Positions 35,550 through 44,165 are shown, counted from the stretch's first letter. The stretch: DNA of 64,000 bases from Devosia marina (GCF_009758415.1 NZ_WQRF01000007.1:1-64000), one strand, 5' to 3'. Notes: generated by a model not told the origin, from the letters alone. A program made the numbers and translations.

Positions 35550-36386
35550 ATGCGAATTTCCATTGCGCTGCTAATCTCCGCCTGCCTTGCCTGCCTGCCC
35601 GCCCAGGCGGGTGAGACCGCATGGCAGGAGATCGCCCCCGGCGTAGCTGTGCGGCTGATCAGCGCGGGCGCGCCCGATGCCTCCGGCAAGGCGCTTTTTG
35701 CGCTTGAAATCGATATGCCGGAGGACACCAAGACCTATTGGCGCGTGCCGGGTGAGACAGGGCTGCCGCTTGAGCTCGACTTTGCCGGATCGAGGGGCGT
35801 GACCCTCGTAGATCAGCACTGGCCTCTGCCCCAGCGCGAGAAGGTCGCCGGTTATCTCGACTATGTCTATTACGGGCACACGGTTCTGCCCCTCGAACTG
35901 GCTGTAGCCAGCGAGGATGGGCTGGTCGACATCGAAGCCACGCTTGGCGTCTGCTCGGATATCTGCGTGCCGGCGCAGGCGCGCCTGACCTTGCCGTTGG
36001 CGGAAATGGCGCCCGACAGCGCCAATGCCTTGCGGATCGATCAGGCCCTGGCCGATGTGCCCATCGCCTGGGATGGCGCCGCCCAGCCGATCGGCGCGGC
36101 GACGCTTCTGCTCGATGCGGGCGCCATTGCCGTGGAAATCGACCCGACCCTGCTCGATCCCTCCAGCCTGATCGCGGCTACCGATCTGGATGGTCCCCTG
36201 TTCGGGGCGCCGCAAAAAAGCCCGCAAGACAACCTAGTGCTGCTTCCCATCCTGGGCAAAACCGACAATAGTGCCCTGGAAGGCATGGAGGTCGAATTCT
36301 CCTTCATGTCGCCGAGGGGCGCCTATCAGGTCAGCCGGACACTAGAAACCGGCCCCGATGCGGATGTGGACGAATTGGCCGAATAG
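35550..36386 (+). CDS. Stand-alone DsbD alpha-domain-like periplasmic protein
   Basis: A 278-residue exported protein with a signal peptide (about 1-20, ending CLPAQAGE). The mature part resembles the N-terminal domain of the thiol-disulfide interchange protein DsbD, with a paired cysteine motif, LGVCSDICVPAQ, near residues 132-143. The transmembrane and thioredoxin domains of a full DsbD are missing, so it must receive electrons from a separate partner if it is redox active. A peroxiredoxin gene follows after 97 bases, which fits a thiol-redox theme. The related ScsB/DsbD-domain proteins in rhizobia share this form. Confidence 0.82.
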   Translation: MRISIALLISACLACLPAQAGETAWQEIAPGVAVRLISAGAPDASGKALFALEIDMPEDTKTYWRVPGETGLPLELDFAGSRGVTLVDQHWPLPQREKVAGYLDYVYYGHTVLPLELAVASEDGLVDIEATLGVCSDICVPAQARLTLPLAEMAPDSANALRIDQALADVPIAWDGAAQPIGAATLLLDAGAIAVEIDPTLLDPSSLIAATDLDGPLFGAPQKSPQDNLVLLPILGKTDNSALEGMEVEFSFMSPRGAYQVSRTLETGPDADVDELAE

Positions 36387-36483
36387 GCCAATGGCCTTGT
36401 GTCGATGGCCAATGCCGCATATCGCAGGTGCAAGCGTAATGGAGTAGGGCGGCCCGGCCGCCAGTTATGGGGCAAATCCACCG

Positions 36484-36975
36484 ATGATCGAACGCGGCAA
36501 ACCGGTCCCGTCCGTTGGGACCAAGCTTGTGACGGCGGACGGTGTGCAAGACACCACCAGTGACGCAATACTGGGACAAGGCACAGCTGTGCTGTTTACC
36601 GTCCCAGGCGCCTTCACCCCGACCTGTCACGTCAACCATCTGCCCGGCTTTGTGACCAATGCCGCCAAATTGCGCGCCGCCGGTGTCGACCGGATCGTGT
36701 GCGCTGCCACCAATGACCACCATGTGGTCAAGGCCTGGGCCGAAGCAACCCAAGCGCTTGATGACATTATCTTTCTTGCCGACGGCAATGGCGCCCTCGC
36801 CAAGGCACTTGGCCTTGAAAAGGATATGAGCGGGGCCGGTATGGGGACGCGCTTTGCCCGCGCCGCATTAATCGCTCGCGATGGTATGGTCGATGCTGTC
36901 TTCGTGGAAGACGCACCCGGCGTGACGGCCACCGGTGCACCCGCTATTCTTATGGCTCTCGAAGCCGTTGCGTAG
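36484..36975 (+). CDS. Peroxiredoxin, Prx5/AhpE type
   Basis: A 163-residue thiol peroxidase that reduces hydrogen peroxide and alkyl hydroperoxides. The peroxidatic Cys48 is in PGAFTPTCHVNHLPGF, the exact Prx5 signature, and the length suits the Prx5 group. No resolving cysteine is conserved at the usual C-terminal position, so glutathione and glutaredoxin may recycle it; glutathione synthesis is encoded elsewhere in the window. Cytosolic location is expected. The lipoprotein gene starts 22 bases after it. Confidence 0.93.
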   Translation: MIERGKPVPSVGTKLVTADGVQDTTSDAILGQGTAVLFTVPGAFTPTCHVNHLPGFVTNAAKLRAAGVDRIVCAATNDHHVVKAWAEATQALDDIIFLADGNGALAKALGLEKDMSGAGMGTRFARAALIARDGMVDAVFVEDAPGVTATGAPAILMALEAVA

Positions 36976-36997
36976 TCGCCAGGAGCCAACCAAGACA

Positions 36998-37588
36998 ATG
37001 ATCACGACCCTGACCCTGACGTCCATTCTGCGTTTCTCTACCCTTGGCGGGCTTGCCGTGCTGCTGGCCGGCTGCTCCATGGGCTCCATGTTCGGTGGCG
37101 GTGCCGCCTCGAACGCCGATCTGCAAAACGCCGCCGCAACGCCCGAAGCCGTTGCCCAGGCCCAGACCAGCGCCCTGCCGGTCATCGCGACAGAATGCCC
37201 GCCCATCAAGGTGCGGCGTGGTGGCGAGGCCATGTATTATTATGGCAGCGGACGCGTGGGAGATGCCAAAGCCCTGCAATATCAGGGGGTGATTGACGAG
37301 ACCTCGCGCAATTGCGTGGTCTCGAACGGACAGATCACCGTCAACATGGGCGTTACCGGGCGCGTGCTGCTGGGGCCGGCTGGCTCGCAGTCCAGCGTCA
37401 ACGCGCCGATCCGTTTCGCCGTCGAGCGCGATGGACAGGCGATCTTCTCGGAGAAATACACGCTGAGCGTGCCGCTGACGCCGCCGAGCCAGACCGCCGA
37501 ATTCGTCAAGGTGGTCGAGAACGTGACCATCCCTTATCTGGGCGGCGAATCCATCACCATCTGGGTTGGTTTCGACACCCGGGGATAA
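36998..37588 (+). CDS. Hypothetical lipoprotein
   Basis: A 196-residue protein with a lipoprotein signal peptide; the lipobox LLAGC puts the lipidated cysteine at residue 26. The mature region has an Ala/Gln-rich linker, then a beta-rich domain with three further cysteines or acidic segments (ECPPIKVRRGGEAMYYYG, SRNCVVSNGQITVNMGVTG). I do not know the family; similar small alphaproteobacterial lipoproteins are of unknown function. AGGAG lies about 12 bases before the ATG. A clean terminator follows 24 bases after the stop. Confidence 0.8.
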   Translation: MITTLTLTSILRFSTLGGLAVLLAGCSMGSMFGGGAASNADLQNAAATPEAVAQAQTSALPVIATECPPIKVRRGGEAMYYYGSGRVGDAKALQYQGVIDETSRNCVVSNGQITVNMGVTGRVLLGPAGSQSSVNAPIRFAVERDGQAIFSEKYTLSVPLTPPSQTAEFVKVVENVTIPYLGGESITIWVGFDTRG

Positions 37589-37612
37589 CAGCCCTGGCAC
37601 CCCAAGATGAAT

Positions 37613-37637
37613 AAGGCCCGGATCGCTCCGGGCCTTT
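37613..37637. terminator. Terminator between the lipoprotein gene and gcvPB
   Basis: AAGGCCCGGA and TCCGGGCCTT form a perfect ten-base stem around a CGC-type loop, with a TTTCT tail on the plus strand and TTATTC on the minus strand. It lies between two convergent genes and can serve both. Confidence 0.8.
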
Positions 37638-37640
37638 CTG

Positions 37641-39185
37641 CTATTCGGCGGCCTGTGGCACATCCGCCGGGCGTTCCCATTTGAGAATGGGTTGGCGGGC
37701 GGCGCGGGTTTCGTCCAGCCGTCGGCGCGGCGCCTTCATCGGCGCAGCTGTAAAGCGGGCCGAATTTCCGGACTTCGCGTCCGTTGCCAGTTCGGCCATC
37801 ACGTCGCAGAAGCGGTCCAGCGTCTGCTTGCTTTCGCTCTCGGTGGGCTCGATCAACATGGCACCATGCACGACCAGCGGGAAATACATGGTCATGGGGT
37901 GGAAACCCTCGTCGATCAGCGCCTTGGCGAAATCGAGCGTGGAGACATCGGTGCCCTTGAGGAAGCTGTCGTCGAACAGGGCCTCATGCATGGTGGGGTA
38001 GTCGGGGAAGGGCACCGAGAAGGCGTGCTCGAGCCGCGCCTTGACGTAATTGGCGTTGAGCACGGCGTCCTCGGCTGCCTGCGCCAGCCCGTCGGCGCCG
38101 TGGCTGAGCATATAGGTGAGCGCGCGCACATACATGCCCATCTGGCCATGGAAGGCGGTGACACGGCCCAGGGCCTTGCCCTCGACATGCTCGACCAACT
38201 CCAGACCATCCTGGCCCTTGCGGACGAAGGGGACGGGTGCAAAAGGCGCCAGCGCCTCAGAGAGCACCACCGGACCGGCGCCCGGCCCACCGCCACCATG
38301 CGGGGTCGAGAAGGTCTTGTGCAGGTTGATATGCATGGCATCGATGCCGAGGTCGCCCGGCCGCACCACGCCCATGATGGCGTTGAAATTGGCACCGTCG
38401 CAGTAGAAGAACGCCCCGGCATCATGCACGGCCTGGGCAATCTCGATCACCTGCGGCTCAAACAATCCGCAGGTATTGGGATTGGTCAGCATGATCGCGG
38501 CAACGTCCGGGGACAGGGCGTCCTTGACCGCCTGCACATCAACCGTACCGTCGTCGCGGGCCGGGATCGGTTTGACGCTATAGCCCAGGAAGGCGGCAGT
38601 GGCCGGGTTGGTGCCATGGGCGCTTTCGGGAACGAGCACTATTCTGCGATGCGTTTCTCCCTTGGCCTCCTGGGCGGCCTTGATCGCCATCATGCCCAGC
38701 AACTCACCATGCGCACCGGCCTTGGGTGACAGGGCTACGGCGGCCGTGTTGGTCAGCGTCATCAGCCAGTACGAAAGCTGGTTCATCAGTTCCAGGGCGC
38801 CCTGCACCGTGGAGACCGGCTGCAGCGGGTGAATATCGGCAAAACCGGGCAGGCGGGCCATTTTCTCGTTGAGGCGCGGATTGTGCTTCATTGTGCACGA
38901 GCCCAAAGGGTACATGCCGCTGTCGATCGAGTGGTTGAGGCGCGACAGGCGCACGTAGTGGCGCATCGCCTCCGGCTCGGTGAGACCAGCCAGATCGAGC
39001 CGGGTGTTCCGACCAAACCCGCCCAGGCGATCATTGGTGAGCGTCACCTCGGGCAGGTCGACACCGGAATGCTCGGTATCGCCAATTTCGAACAGCAGCG
39101 GTTCGTCTGGCAGCAATGCCGAGCCGGACGCACCTGTGCCCGCTGTGCCAATGCCAGTGGGGCGGCCCTGATTGTTCATGCTCAT
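37641..39185 (-). CDS. gcvPB: Glycine dehydrogenase (decarboxylating) subunit 2
   Basis: This is the C-terminal half of the P protein of the glycine cleavage system, split from subunit 1. The 514-residue chain holds the pyridoxal-phosphate lysine, Lys290, in the INLHKTFSTPHGGGGPGAG segment. The P protein decarboxylates glycine and passes the aminomethyl group to lipoyl-GcvH. ATG at 39185 overlaps the gcvPA stop by four bases (ATGA), so the two subunits are translated together. The tail is extended relative to the core family, with a basic RRRLDET segment. Confidence 0.96.
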   Translation of the reverse strand: MSMNNQGRPTGIGTAGTGASGSALLPDEPLLFEIGDTEHSGVDLPEVTLTNDRLGGFGRNTRLDLAGLTEPEAMRHYVRLSRLNHSIDSGMYPLGSCTMKHNPRLNEKMARLPGFADIHPLQPVSTVQGALELMNQLSYWLMTLTNTAAVALSPKAGAHGELLGMMAIKAAQEAKGETHRRIVLVPESAHGTNPATAAFLGYSVKPIPARDDGTVDVQAVKDALSPDVAAIMLTNPNTCGLFEPQVIEIAQAVHDAGAFFYCDGANFNAIMGVVRPGDLGIDAMHINLHKTFSTPHGGGGPGAGPVVLSEALAPFAPVPFVRKGQDGLELVEHVEGKALGRVTAFHGQMGMYVRALTYMLSHGADGLAQAAEDAVLNANYVKARLEHAFSVPFPDYPTMHEALFDDSFLKGTDVSTLDFAKALIDEGFHPMTMYFPLVVHGAMLIEPTESESKQTLDRFCDVMAELATDAKSGNSARFTAAPMKAPRRRLDETRAARQPILKWERPADVPQAAE

Positions 39186-40525
39186 GCCAGTTCCTCCGTC
39201 AGCGCGGTACAAAGGGCAGCGATATCGGCTTCGGTGGTCAGTTCGGTTGCAGCCAGGATAAGGAGGTTGTTGACCTCGGGATCCTCGGGCAACAGACGGC
39301 TGGCAGGGACGCCCGCCAAAATGCCGCGTCGGGCAAGGCGCTCGACCAGACCAGCAGCGGGCTGGGTCACACGAATGGTCATTTCGTTGAAGAAAGTCTG
39401 GTTGAGCAGGGTGACGCCGGGTACGCCGTCGAGAGCGTCGGCGAGGCGGATCGCATTTGCATGGTTAAGGCGGGCGAGGCGCACGAAGCCGGCTTCACCC
39501 AATAGGCCCATATGGATCGAGAAGGCGAGGGCACACAGGCCCGAATTGGTGCAGATATTGCTCGTCGCCTTTTCGCGGCGGATATGCTGCTCGCGGGTGG
39601 AAAGGGTGAGGACAAAACCGCGATTGCCGTCGGCATCCACCGTTTCGCCGCAGACCCGGCCCGGCATCTGGCGGATGAACTCCTTGCGAGTGGCCATGAG
39701 GCCAAGATAGGGGCCGCCGAAATTGAGCGCATTGCCGATGGACTGGCCTTCGGCCACCACGATATCGGCGCCCAGGGCACCAGGCGCTTCGAGCAGGCCC
39801 AGAGAGACCACCTCGGTGACCACCACGATCAGCAGCGCGCCCTGGGCATGGGCGGCCTCGGCAGCGCCCTTGAGATCGCGGAGATGGCCATAGAAATCGG
39901 GGGTCTGGATGACGATGGCGGCCGTGTTGCCGTCGATATGCTCAAGAATGTCGCCCTGGCCCTCGGGAGATGGGGAGAGGCAGACGAGATCCGCGTCGTC
40001 CTTGAGATAGGCCTTGACCACGTCGCGGTAATGCGGGTGCAGGCCGCCCGAGAGGACAATCTTGCTGCGGCGGGTGAGGCGGCGGGCCATCAGCACGGCC
40101 TCGGCAGTGCCGGTCGAGCCGTCATAGAGCGAGGCGTTTGCCACATCCATGCCAGTGATCTTGGCCACCTGGGTCTGGAACTCGAACAGCATCTGCAGCG
40201 TGCCCTGCGAGATTTCAGGCTGATAGGGCGTATAGGCGGTCAACCATTCCGAGCGCTGGATCAGGTGATCGACTGTGGCCGGCACATGGTGGCGATAGGC
40301 GCCGGCGCCGACAAAGAACGGGCCGTCGCCGCCTGCCTGGTTCTTGTTGGCCAGCGCGCGCATATGCGCCTCGACCATAAATTCAGGGCTGTGGTCGGGC
40401 AGGTCGAGCCTGAACGATTTCAGCGCGGATTTCGGTACGGCCGAAAACAGCGCCTCGATATCGGCTGCACCGATGACGCCAAGCATCTCGGCGCGCTCAT
40501 GGGCAGAATGGGGAAGGTAGCGCAT
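39182..40525 (-). CDS. gcvPA: Glycine dehydrogenase (decarboxylating) subunit 1
   Basis: The N-terminal half of the P protein. It opens MRYLPHSAHERAEMLGVIGA, the family start, and has VNTAYTPYQPEISQGTLQ-like sequence as AYTPYQPEISQGTLQMLFEF in the 447-residue chain. It pairs with gcvPB to form the heterotetramer that decarboxylates glycine. It follows gcvH after 120 bases that contain a REP-like repeat, and overlaps gcvPB downstream. Together with gcvT and gcvH it is under the glycine riboswitch. Confidence 0.96.
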   Translation of the reverse strand: MRYLPHSAHERAEMLGVIGAADIEALFSAVPKSALKSFRLDLPDHSPEFMVEAHMRALANKNQAGGDGPFFVGAGAYRHHVPATVDHLIQRSEWLTAYTPYQPEISQGTLQMLFEFQTQVAKITGMDVANASLYDGSTGTAEAVLMARRLTRRSKIVLSGGLHPHYRDVVKAYLKDDADLVCLSPSPEGQGDILEHIDGNTAAIVIQTPDFYGHLRDLKGAAEAAHAQGALLIVVVTEVVSLGLLEAPGALGADIVVAEGQSIGNALNFGGPYLGLMATRKEFIRQMPGRVCGETVDADGNRGFVLTLSTREQHIRREKATSNICTNSGLCALAFSIHMGLLGEAGFVRLARLNHANAIRLADALDGVPGVTLLNQTFFNEMTIRVTQPAAGLVERLARRGILAGVPASRLLPEDPEVNNLLILAATELTTEADIAALCTALTEELA

Positions 40526-40576
40526 GGATGGGAGGTTCCAGTTTGCTGTGGTTTGATTGGTTCACTGGCGGCTTGC

Positions 40577-40612
40577 TCCCTTCTCCCTTGAGGGGCGAAG
40601 GGGCGAGGGGTC
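40577..40612. repeat. Single REP-like palindrome between gcvH and gcvPA
   Basis: CTCCCTTCTCCCTTGAGGGG begins near 40577 and continues as CGAAGGGGCGAGGGG. It resembles one arm of the doublets at 12.4 and 42.5 kb (the CTCCC-TTG-A/TGGG core and the terminal GAGGGG). It sits inside the gcv operon, where it could affect RNA stability. Confidence 0.5.
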
Positions 40613-40645
40613 GCTGGAGCCGGTGCGTTCGCGCGAGCGAAAACG

Positions 40646-41011
40646 CTACACGGTCAGTTCGGCATAGCCGTCGGCATCGAGCAGCTTGTCCAGTTCGCCG
40701 GGCTCGCTGACCTCGATCTTGAACATCCAGCCGCCGGCTTCCGGATCGGCGTTGACCATGCCCGGTTCACCGTTGAGCGCATCATTGACCGCGGTGACTG
40801 TGCCTGACACTGGGGCATAGATTTCCGAAGCGGCCTTGACCGACTCCACTACGGCGGCCTCGTCGCCCTTTTTCAGCACCTTGCCCACTTCTGGCAGCTC
40901 GACAAAGACGATGTCGCCCAGCTGCTCCTGGGCATAGCTGGTGATGCCGACAGTGCCGGTGGAGCCTTCAACGCGGATATATTCGTGGTCGGGGGTGAAT
41001 TTGGTGGTCAT
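40646..41011 (-). CDS. gcvH: Glycine cleavage system H protein
   Basis: GcvH is the lipoylated shuttle of the glycine cleavage system, carrying the aminomethyl arm between the P, T and L proteins. The 121-residue length is standard. The lipoylation lysine is Lys59 in [17 protein letters not shown], and the start [16 protein letters not shown] is conserved. The ATG at 41011 is chosen; the longer frame to 41158 runs into gcvT. It starts 10 bases after gcvT stops, so cotranscription is certain. The L protein (dihydrolipoyl dehydrogenase) is not in the window. Confidence 0.97.
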   Translation of the reverse strand: MTTKFTPDHEYIRVEGSTGTVGITSYAQEQLGDIVFVELPEVGKVLKKGDEAAVVESVKAASEIYAPVSGTVTAVNDALNGEPGMVNADPEAGGWMFKIEVSEPGELDKLLDADGYAELTV

Positions 41012-41021
41012 GGCGGGGGCC

Positions 41022-42182
41022 TCAGACTGACTTGCGGAAATAGCGGTGGGGGACAAAGGGCGTGGGCACGATCTCGGCCGGCTGGGCGCGGCCGCGCACC
41101 GAAACCTGGAGTTTTGTACCAATGGCGGTGTGTTCGAGCGGCACAAAGCCGAGGGCAATCGCCTTGCCCAGTGACGGCGCGAAGCCGCCGCTGGTCACCA
41201 CGCCAATGGTCTTGCCCGAAGCATCGAGAATTTCGGCACCCTCACGGGCCGGGGCGCCCTGGACGATCAGGCCAACGCGCTTGCGGGTGAGCTGGCCTTC
41301 GCGTTCGGCGAGAATGCGGGCTGCGCCGGGAAAGTCGGCCGCCTCGCGACGGCGCTTTGAAACGGCAAATCCCAGATCGGCCTCGATGGGCGAGACGGTT
41401 TCATCCAAATCATGCCCATAGAGCGGCAGGGCGGCCTCAAGGCGCAGACTGTCGCGCGCGCCCAGCCCAATTGGCTTGACGCGTGGGTCGGCCAGGAGCG
41501 CGTCCCACAGGCGGGCAGCATTCTTGGCTGAGCAGAGCAGCTCGAAACCATCCTCGCCGGTATAGCCGGAGCGGGAAATGATCAGTTCCTCGTCATCCCA
41601 CTGGAACGCGCCGAACTGCATGAAGCCCAGTTCGACCACGCCCGGCACCATGGCAGCAAGCACGCCGACAGCCTCGGGGCCCTGGAGAGCCAGCAGCGCA
41701 TTGTCATCGACCCGCTGGAAATCAGCCTTGTCACCGGCGGCCTTTGCCAGCAGCGCGAAGTCGGCCTCCTTGGTGCCGGCATTGACCACGATATAGAGGG
41801 CGCCGGGGAAGCGGGGTGAACGGGCGACCATCAGGTCATCCAGGGTGCCACCGCTTTCGTTCAGCAGCAGTGTATAGCGGACCTGGCCGGGCTTGAGGCC
41901 GGCAATGTCACCGCAGATCAGCGGCTCGACCAGCGCGGCGACGGCGGCATGATCGGCCGCGGCATCGCCGCTGCGATCCTTGAGGGTGAGAAAGCTTGGA
42001 CCCATATGGCTCACGTCGAACAGACCAGCCTGCTCGCGGGTCCATTTGTGCTCGGCCATGATGCCGGTGGGATATTGCACGGGCAGGGCATAACCGCCGA
42101 ACGGCACGATACGGCCACCGGCAGCCACATGACGCTCGTAGAGCGGGGTACGCAAAAGATCTTCGGAACTGGCTTCGGCCAT
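41022..42182 (-). CDS. gcvT: Aminomethyltransferase (glycine cleavage T protein)
   Basis: GcvT moves the one-carbon unit from aminomethyl-lipoyl-GcvH to tetrahydrofolate, releasing ammonia. The 386-residue protein has the family segments [10 protein letters not shown]-like [31 protein letters not shown] (with the catalytic-region Asp), and [15 protein letters not shown]. The start at 42182 ([10 protein letters not shown]) is preferred over a GTG three codons upstream. It is the first gene of the gcv operon, and a tandem glycine riboswitch lies 61 bases ahead of the start. Confidence 0.97.
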   Translation of the reverse strand: MAEASSEDLLRTPLYERHVAAGGRIVPFGGYALPVQYPTGIMAEHKWTREQAGLFDVSHMGPSFLTLKDRSGDAAADHAAVAALVEPLICGDIAGLKPGQVRYTLLLNESGGTLDDLMVARSPRFPGALYIVVNAGTKEADFALLAKAAGDKADFQRVDDNALLALQGPEAVGVLAAMVPGVVELGFMQFGAFQWDDEELIISRSGYTGEDGFELLCSAKNAARLWDALLADPRVKPIGLGARDSLRLEAALPLYGHDLDETVSPIEADLGFAVSKRRREAADFPGAARILAEREGQLTRKRVGLIVQGAPAREGAEILDASGKTIGVVTSGGFAPSLGKAIALGFVPLEHTAIGTKLQVSVRGRAQPAEIVPTPFVPHRYFRKSV

Positions 42183-42242
42183 GGGCACCACTCGGGTTCA
42201 AAGGCGACACGTCAAGGCTCCGCTGCAAAGCGGAATACGTGC

Positions 42243-42420
42243 CCCCTCTGTCCTTGCCCTGAGAGATTTCCCGGCTGAGCGCCGGTTGCTCCTTCGGAGA
42301 GGCTGGATCAGCCTGCTTTCCAGAGTGTTTGACCCAACTGCGGTCCGTTGGCCTGAGAGTTTCCGGGGCGGTTGCTCCTTCGGCGCTGGCGCGTGACCAG
42401 TCTCTCCCGCAGTTGTCGGC
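42243..42420 (-). promoter_or_regulatory. Tandem glycine riboswitch controlling the gcv operon
   Basis: On the minus strand two aptamers follow one another. Each has the conserved core CCGAAGGAGCAA (at about 42377 and 42293) and a later ACTCTCAGG/TCTCTCAGG (at about 42357 and 42263). The first aptamer's outer stem pairs CAACTGCGG (near 42416) with CCGCAGTTG (near 42340). The second's pairs CTCTG (near 42326) with CAGAG (near 42248). Glycine binding turns such operons on in most known cases. A TTGACG -35-like hexamer at 42444-42449 lies upstream, with only a weak -10. Confidence 0.93.
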
Positions 42421-42492
42421 ACCATGGTGGAGATTCACCGGGCCGTCAATTGGGGTTTGGTTTTGTCCCCGCTGCGCAAGCGCACTGGATGG

Positions 42493-42594
42493 AACACCCT
42501 CCCCTTGACAGGGAGGGATGGGGAGGGTGTTCGCGTCTTCAGAATCCGGCCCGTGGGCACCCCTCCCAACCTCCCCCGTCAAGGGGGAGGTGCC
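42493..42594. repeat. REPIN-like inverted doublet upstream of gcvT
   Basis: Two copies of the same 35-base palindrome face opposite ways. On the plus strand one begins CACCCTCCCCTTGACAGGGA near 42496 and ends GGGGAGGGTG; its ends, AACACCCTCCCC and GGGGAGGGTGTT, pair perfectly. On the minus strand the other begins CACCTCCCCCTTGACGGGGG near 42593 and ends GGGAGGGGTG. About 28 bases separate them. Inverted pairs of this kind are REPINs. Confidence 0.75.
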
Positions 42595-42636
42595 GCTCTT
42601 GTGATTGTTGAGGTCTCGCGAGCAGGCTCCGAAAAC

Positions 42637-42665
42637 AAAAAAGGCGGGCATCGCTGCCCGCCTTT
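42637..42665 (-). terminator. Terminator of the ATP synthase Fo operon
   Basis: On the minus strand AAAGGCGGGCA and TGCCCGCCTTT form a perfect eleven-base stem around a GCGA loop, followed by TTTGTTTTC. It lies 22 bases after the atpF stop codon. Confidence 0.85.
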
Positions 42666-42686
42666 GTCATTCGAATTCGAACCGGA

Positions 42687-43175
42687 TCAGTTCAGCCGGC
42701 TGGCCACATCGGCGATGGCCGCGTCGACGACCTTGCCGCCATTCTTGTTCATCTCGTCGGAGAGAACGCTGCGGGCGGCTTCGATGGCGATGTCGGCGGA
42801 GCGGGCCCGCACTTCGGCAATCGCCTGTGCTTCGGCCTGGGCAATCTTGTCTTCCACCGCAGCCGTGCGGCGAGCGACGAGATCAGCCAGCGACGCCTGG
42901 GCTTCCACGGTCAGGCGCTCGGCCTCTTCCTTGGCAGCGGCAACAATGCCTTCGGCTTCCTTTTCGGCAGCGACGCGCTTCTGCTCATATTCAACGAGCA
43001 GGGCGGCGGCTTCCTCGCGCAGGCGCTTGGCCTCTGCGATATCGGTCTCGATCTGCTTGATCTTGCCATCGAGCATCTTGGCGATGATCCCCGGCACGCC
43101 GAAGAACACCATGAGGCCCAGGAAAATCACCAGGCCGACCATGGCAAAGAAGCTGTTATCCAACCAATCTGGCAT
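42687..43175 (-). CDS. atpF: F1Fo ATP synthase subunit b
   Basis: Subunit b is part of the peripheral stalk that holds the alpha3beta3 head still against the rotating ring. The 162-residue protein has one N-terminal membrane helix (about 8-28, AMVGLVIFLGLMVFFGV) and a long Ala/Glu/Lys-rich right-handed coiled coil. It is the last gene of the leftward Fo operon and starts five bases after the b' gene stops. The stalk is a b/b' heterodimer, as in photosynthetic bacteria and Hyphomicrobiales. Confidence 0.95.
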   Translation of the reverse strand: MPDWLDNSFFAMVGLVIFLGLMVFFGVPGIIAKMLDGKIKQIETDIAEAKRLREEAAALLVEYEQKRVAAEKEAEGIVAAAKEEAERLTVEAQASLADLVARRTAAVEDKIAQAEAQAIAEVRARSADIAIEAARSVLSDEMNKNGGKVVDAAIADVASRLN

Positions 43176-43180
43176 CAGAC

Positions 43181-43831
43181 TTACCCCTTAACCTTGGCCA
43201 CGGCAGCGCGAACGCTGTCGGCTGGAACATCGCCGACGATCTGGCCAACCACGGCCTGAGCCGTTTCGGCCGCGATTTCGTCGACATGGGTGAGGGCCTC
43301 GGCCTTGGTCTTGGCGATGCTGGCTTCAGCAGTGCTGACCTTGGCAGAAAGATCGGCCTCGGCGGCGGCGCGCTTGGCGCTGAGATCGGCCTGAATGGAT
43401 TCGCGCGTTTCGTTGGCAATGCCCTGGGCCTTGGCCTTGGCTTCCGCCAGGGCCTTCTCATAGGCCGCGATGGCAGCGTCGGTCTTCTGGCGATCCGCAT
43501 CGGCAGCCGCCAGATCGGTGTCGATCAGCGTCTTGCGGTTGTCCAGAATGCCGCCAATGCGGGGCAGGGCCAGCTTGCTCATCAACAGATAGAGCGCGCC
43601 AAAGGTAATGGCGAGCCAGAGAAGCTGGCTGGGGAAAGTGGCCGGGTCGAAAGGCGGGAACACGTCCGAATGGCCGGCATCGCCGTATGCTTCGGTCGTG
43701 GCATGCGTGTCTGCGGTCGGATCGGCGTGAACGCCGTCCTCGACATGCACGGCATCAGCGGCGCCCGCGGCTTCTGCGCCGTGGTCGTCTGCCGGGGTTT
43801 CCGCTTCTTGAGCGTAGGCTTGCGTTACCAT
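43181..43831 (-). CDS. atpF': F1Fo ATP synthase subunit b'
   Basis: The second stalk subunit, 216 residues. A long Ala/His/Asp-rich N-terminal extension of about 65 residues (TPADDHGAEAAGAADAVHVE) precedes the membrane helix (about 72-88, QLLWLAITFGALYLLMSKL). An alanine-rich coiled coil follows (about 95-200). The motif LALPRIGGILDNRKTLIDTDL just after the helix is typical of b'. The extension is longer than in many members and is low in complexity. It lies between atpE (a 106-base gap) and atpF. Confidence 0.94.
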   Translation of the reverse strand: MVTQAYAQEAETPADDHGAEAAGAADAVHVEDGVHADPTADTHATTEAYGDAGHSDVFPPFDPATFPSQLLWLAITFGALYLLMSKLALPRIGGILDNRKTLIDTDLAAADADRQKTDAAIAAYEKALAEAKAKAQGIANETRESIQADLSAKRAAAEADLSAKVSTAEASIAKTKAEALTHVDEIAAETAQAVVGQIVGDVPADSVRAAVAKVKG

Positions 43832-43937
43832 CTGGTAGAGGTCCCGTTAAATCCGGTCATCCAGTCACGATTGACTGGAGAAGGGAACGCAGCCGAACTT
43901 TGTGTCCGGCTGCGGCAATCTTGGTGCAGCCGCGCTA

Positions 43938-44165
43938 TTAGGCGACGAACAGCAGGATCAGGGCAACCAGGAACGAGAAGATGCCCAGAGCTTCGGTCAC
44001 GGCGAAGCCGAAGATCAGGTTACCGAACTGGCTCGGAGCAGCCGACGGGTTGCGCAGGGCACCCGAGAGGAAGTTGCCGAAGATGTTGGCCACGCCCAGG
44101 GCGGCACCAGCCATACCGAAGGTGGCAATACCAGCACCGATGTACTTTGCGGCTTCAGCTTCCAT
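43938..44165 (-). CDS. atpE: F1Fo ATP synthase subunit c
   Basis: Subunit c forms the rotating membrane ring. The 75-residue hairpin has two helices (about 8-33 and 50-74) joined by the polar loop RNPSAAPSQ, which meets the F1 stalk. The proton-binding carboxylate is Glu58 in [12 protein letters not shown], a glutamate as usual in alphaproteobacteria. No sodium-type ligand set (Gln/Thr/Ser pattern) is evident, so it is a proton ring. It lies between atpB and b' in the Fo operon. Confidence 0.97.
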   Translation of the reverse strand: MEAEAAKYIGAGIATFGMAGAALGVANIFGNFLSGALRNPSAAPSQFGNLIFGFAVTEALGIFSFLVALILLFVA

